Shown: in pieces, positions 38,923 through 44,900 of the stretch
Numbering within the stretch: the stretch's first letter is position 1
Layout of the letters: each line of letters opens with the position of its first letter
DNA from: Heligmosomoides polygyrus polygyrus
Lineage: Eukaryota; Nematoda; Chromadorea; Rhabditida; Heligmosomidae
Assembly: GCA_947396885.1 (NCBI GenBank)
Contig: OX377204.1
Span: forward strand, 21,831,706 to 21,895,705
Reading direction: 5' to 3'
DNA: 64,000 nucleotides
Position numbers and translations under genes: made by a program
Notes under the pieces: model-generated
Seen by the model: only the letters and a program-made list of their open reading frames with translations
Databases searched by the model: none
Told to the model about the DNA's origin: nothing

Positions 38923-41900
38923 ATTTCACGTCAAAATGGACACTATTCTAAACAAACTTGGCGCTTCTGAAATGGACGGATTCGAAGCTCGACGGAAAGA
39001 TTCCAAGCGGAGTCAGGCTTCTTACAGCTAAACTACAGAGTCTACAATATAGTCAAAATAATTTTTTGCTCAAGCTCAATTTGGTATAATGTTTCTTAAT
39101 TTTTTAAAATAAATTTTTAATATCTTTTTAATTTTTTATTTTTTTTGAAATTTTTAAATGATCGAATAAATGCAATAATCATGTAAAATTAATTTTTCAA
39201 ATAATAAGCTAAATTTTGTTTTGAAGTGCAATAAGGCAGCATTCACTAGTATATTAAAAGACGAGATCGCGCCAAGCACTCGAAATGCACGTTGCGGCGA
39301 TTTTTATTTAGTTGTTTGTATAAATGGTGCTACATGAAGCATCAAAGTGACGATATATTTGTTCTTAACAATTGTTTTGTTGTATCGTTTACGGGTGTAA
39401 AACTCCATACATGCAGCAATTTTGCTATGCTATCAATTGAAAAAAAAATTGCGACGTCTTGGACAAGGGCACCGCGCAATCTCTCGCAATCTTTTGGCAC
39501 TAAAAATCGCCGGCTTCCTGTTCTTTAATACAGGCTTTGAACCATTATTTTTCCTAAAAAAAGGAATTTTCAAAATTTCTAACAATGTGTTCACTTATTG
39601 GAGGGATGAATGTAAACTTCAACAAAGTCATACTAAATGTTTCTTGAACAAAAGTTATTCTAGCCTCTTTGGAAAGTGTATAGTCAATTGCTGAAAGAGC
39701 TCATTTCTTTTGGAAGTTGTGCACTTTCATTTCAGAAGTACCATGCTTGTTTAGAAGAGTGTCCAATTTGATTTGATAATAGTGTATATGTATATATGTA
39801 TTTATGCTAAAAACGGCTCCGAGATTAAAAAAAAACAAAAATAGAAAATAAAAACTTGTTGAGTAAGCAAGTACTTGCTGCCTATCAATAACACTACCAT
39901 GCTGTTTGAACGCAAAGGGGAGCAGAGCTTATAAAGGCTAAAACAACTACAACATAAATTGATATTGAATGCAAACACTTACGCGATTTGCGCATGCTCC
40001 GCCCAGATCGTGTACGGTGTGCCGTTGTTGTTCATCTCCCACAAGTTGTCGATGATCCGCTGTTTCAGCGAATGCACTCGATGCGCCGTCTCATTCCGTA
40101 AGTGCTCCTCGAACGGTTTCTCATACTGTAACCGAGCGATTTAACGATTAGATGAACCATATATCAATATTTAGGAAATATATAGATACTTTGGAACTCT
40201 GAACCGTACAAAAACACCTGAACTGCTTTCAAAAAGAAAGCATCCCACATATTGAACAAGGTGCTTGATCTTTCTATTACTAAATTCAGATTTTAGTGAA
40301 GGTTGACATCATAGAGACCAAAGAACCCTTCCATGCAGGAGATGTACTGCAACGCCCAAAGTCAGAAAAGTGAAAGAAAGCTGAAGGTCGTACGTGATGA
40401 AAAATCGCAGCTCCGAGAAGGGTGTAGGCGGTCGAGAGGATGACCAAACCGACATGAGGTAGAGCGATGCGGAAATTCTGAAATCGATGACGTTGATCTG
40501 GTTCACGGCAGCTGTTTGATGGCTATAGACACCTCACACCGGGTAGCGAACGTCTTCGGTATATTCTAAGAAACACCGTTGGCAAACCGAATCAATTAAG
40601 AGCCTCCAGCACCCTTGAATATAAGTCCAATGTCATTTCTCAGTCCTTCGTAAAGAAACTTCCGAAAATATCGACGTTTATAGTAGCTCAAGGATTATTG
40701 GTAAAGAACAGCGTTAAGTTCCGCTGTGGGATACCCCACACATTCTGCTTCTACAGGATATGGAGGGAACAATTTGAATACGTACTTGGCCTACACATCG
40801 ACTTACAGCGGTGACTAGCCGGTGAACAAGTCACTGTTTTATCCTACACTGACAAATATGGTAGTACTTCACCGACACCGTTACAACGGTTGATCTGGGT
40901 GGGACTCGATCCAGGAATTCCGATTCGAAGTGCGCACGATAGCCGCCGCCTCCCGCGACTGCACTACACGCGCCCAAAGTAACGCAAAAAAACATAAAGA
41001 CTGGGAGTTGAAACCAGAAAATGGAATCTGTTGATTGAACGGGGTCGAACAGTCCTAACAAATGACATAATCGATTTATCAGATTAGGCCCACTGACGAA
41101 GGAAACGTGAAAGAATCTGAGTCAAATTTGAATGTTCACATAATAATAGAAAAATAGCAAGTTCACCGCTCTAACAGATGCCCCTTTTCGCTGGTCGACG
41201 AAATCTCTACCATGGTGGGGGGGGGGGGAAGTGTAAGCTTCCCTTCTTCTCATGAATGTCGATGAGGTCCAACACGCTGTGCACTGATGCTCGCTTGCTG
41301 ACCGCTGTAATCTCCCGGGAGAATGGGCATCGCAGGCATTTCCTGTCGCTTCTTCTGAATTTCTTTCCGTCGCTTGCAATGCAGCAGTTGCTATGCTTGG
41401 TCTGGAAAATTAGGCTAAGCTAGCGATCCACCCAGTTCGCTTTGAAGCGACAACCAGTGAGTTTCCCACCAAGGCTAGTAGTCGTAGCAACGGTATCTTG
41501 TTCCGATCAAAACTCTAGCGCTAGGCGGGACCCGAACTCTCACTACCTGCTTTATGGGCAGGATGCTACGTCCTACACCACTGACGCTGTTTGACCGAAC
41601 GCAGCATCCATGTAAGCTCACGTCTATTGTGATGAAAACTTAGCTCCAGATGGGACTCAAACATGCGGGGCTGCGGGTTCTAGTCCCACCTAATAGTGAA
41701 GTTTGTCCTCGCAATACCCTATAGCCTTACTGTCGTAAAATCCACCTAAGTCTTAAATAAAATTACTTCAGTAGTTCTTTCAAGGAACTGATACGGCCCG
41801 GACGCGGTTCTTGTAACTTTAGAAGGGATGTATGTATTGCGTACATTGCAAGCGTGAGCGTGGTAGCGCAGTGGGCGTTGGCGCTGGCTCCTGTCTGCAC

Positions 41901-44900
41901 CCAGAATTAGGTTCTTGCTTCGCATTTTCCGCCCAGGCCAACCATGCCCTCCATCTCTCTGGGGTCGGTGAGCTGGTATCAGACCTGTCTGGGATGGTCA
42001 AAACATTGACTTATCCATAGGACGGCCACCGTAAAACATTTTCTAGGCTAAATATGTATACAAAGCGCCTCCACGATATGCCGTAGAAGTGGAAGGCATG
42101 GCGCATCCCGTAAAGGGATTAACGCTGACCTTCATCTTTTTTATCCTTTACCCATCCTCGCTAGATAAAATAACCCGAGCAGTTAACGATAGCTAACCCC
42201 TACATAGTTCCATCTGAATAGAAAGCAGAGCCGTCCGCGTCTGCGAAGCGACTTCCGCTCCTGAAATTTATCCAAGAGTTCCTATCTGCGTTCGCATCTG
42301 AGCCGCGTCATCTCGACAGCCACCAGCTTCTGTCTCTCGTGGGGTTCAGCGCGCAAGGTCGGCCACCTTGGATCGGGATAAAGCGCCCTTAGTAATGTTT
42401 TAGGAACAGATTTTCTTGACCGCTTGGAAAAGGCAGAAAGGTATGTACTTAACGGATTTTTGCCACGACCGCATTGAACAGCATTCATGAGACCCAGTAG
42501 TGGGTCATACTTAGCTGTAAGTGGAGTGAATAGGGAACTGCTGACGGTGGAGCAAGTAGGCAACACTCCCCTGCCGCACTCGGGCAGAAACCTAATGTGT
42601 TCCCAAAAAAATTATGTCAGGCGCGGTCAAAGCCTTGTCTGTGCAAAAGTTCAGCTTATGCGTGGCGCCTTTCGGAGCTCTGTGGGGTCAAGTCTCGACA
42701 AGCCGCAACCGTAAAATAAGCCGCTCGAACCGAATAAAGATACGATGGAACTATGAAATCACCCAAACCATATGCTTAAAACTTATCAGTGAAATCCAGT
42801 GGAATACATCTCAACCTCTCAGCATGAAGAATTCAAAAAAAAGAAAAAAAAGAAAATTCAACTGTAGTCTAGGGTAGCCTGCGGCTGTGCTACCACAGGT
42901 TTGGATCCGAGTGAATCATTTTCGAATATCGGATAACCCGATCCGGATCATCCAAAATCCGGGTTCCGGGAAATTGTCGTCAAGGCTCGAGCACACTTCG
43001 CTGCTTTGCTGCGGCGGCAATGATGAAGGATATCATCGAGGTGCTGCCGCATTTGCTGAGCGGCAACGGCAGCGCCGCAGTCATGGACACACCTGGCTGC
43101 CGCAGCGGGGGCGGTTTTGCTGCTGTTTGCCATCCTTATCGTTATCCGTATCATTTAGAAGGCAGCGTGCACCTTCATTTGCTGCTCGAGCCGGGTTTGC
43201 TGCCGCGGCGAAGAGTGTTCGAGGCTTTATCCGAATCATCCAAAAATCCGTGGTCCGCAAAAACACCTTTATCCGAATCATCCAATTATCCGAACATTAT
43301 CGGCTGGATCCATTGTATTAAATGAGTCATTGTATCGAATTCCGAGGGCGTCAAAATCGCCCTTGTCCGAGTCATCCAAAAATCCGGGGTCCGCAAAATC
43401 GCCGTTATTCGAATCATCCAACTATCTGAGGGTTTTCTATCGGATCCAATTTATATAGCAGAGTCGGAGAAAGCGCGCCTATGAGGTTCGACCCATGTCG
43501 CGAATGTGGACAGAACTGGGAGGTGGAAGCGCGCTGGCTGACAACGCGTAACCAATCAGCGCTCTAGTGCCCTGGACAACCACAGGGCACCAACTAAACA
43601 CATCCTCTCTAACTAGAACGCTCGATCGTTGTGCCCTGATCGGCTTGCGCGTTCCCCGCTGCTGCCTGCATTCGCGACTACCACCCAAGGTTTTTGATTA
43701 AAGCCACGCCGAGGCCCGGCCAAGGATTTAAGCTCTCCGAGAACGGTAAATTGGTAGCAGATTTGTCTGCAAAGGAGAAGTCCCTGACTTGTCTGTCGGT
43801 TGAGAACCGAAGGTGATAGTATAGACCAAATACGAATTCAAATACGAATTACCTGTGTGCTATCTCATAAAAATCAAATACGTGGCGCATCCCAAGCTAA
43901 CTGATTAGCGACCTCACAAGTTATTATCTCCCTGGGTTCAGCTCCCCCGTATGTCCGCAGCAGTCCGGCGGAGTGGTGACTGAGGCGCTGATGTGTCGCC
44001 CGGCGCGTGTCGACTCGTCCGTCCAGGCGCCGGCCATCGTGCACTCCCCACGGGACCACGAACACGCCGCCATCATTCACACCGAAACTCGCGCATCGAT
44101 TCCGGACGAGTTTCGACGTCGTCGCTAATTTTTTGACATCGCGCTCGCGTCAGAATCGCGTCACCGACCGCCGACCACCCGAATGACCTCTGACGCTATT
44201 AGTGGCAGTCGAGGAATAAGGAGCGTGGTAGCTGAGATGACTACCTGAGCGGGACACTGTTCCCCATAGCAGTCCGACATTACTCCAAGTATTGTAGGAG
44301 GCGAGCGTACCCAGCATGTCACTACAGCAGTGAGGACTTTGACGCGATAGTAGGTAGGTGATCCATGTTCATCTTCCGGTTCTATCCTAGTCGAGAGGGG
44401 GCAGCCGCAAAGTATCAGATGCGTGCGTCATCCTATAGCACAGAACCCATCCCCTGTTTTTAAATGAAAGCCTTGCATGATGGGAAAGCAGCTAGAGGTG
44501 TTATAGAAACCCAAACAAGGGATTGTGGACGTAAATTTACTGCATCCCTCCCCGTCCGATCAGAATAAATCCTATCTTTCTTTCAATGAAGCTTTTATAG
44601 TCTTTTGAGTGAGGATCTTTTGGATCACTCTGGCACGCGACAGGGATTAATATAGACGGTGATCAATAGGACTACATATGGTAAAGGTGACAGGTTCCTT
44701 ACACTATTTTAATGTTTTTTTTAGAAACCCTTAGCGTAACAGTTCCGAGAGAGCCTGCGCTGTCTCGAGTTGCGCTGCAACCGCACGTCTCCAACGATAT
44801 CTTAACCGCCCTTCCTTTCCCGGAAGTCTGGTACTAATACGCCGACCCCTAGGGAAAGAAGGCGTTGGTGGCCTGGACAGTGATCCGAACCATAGGCCAC

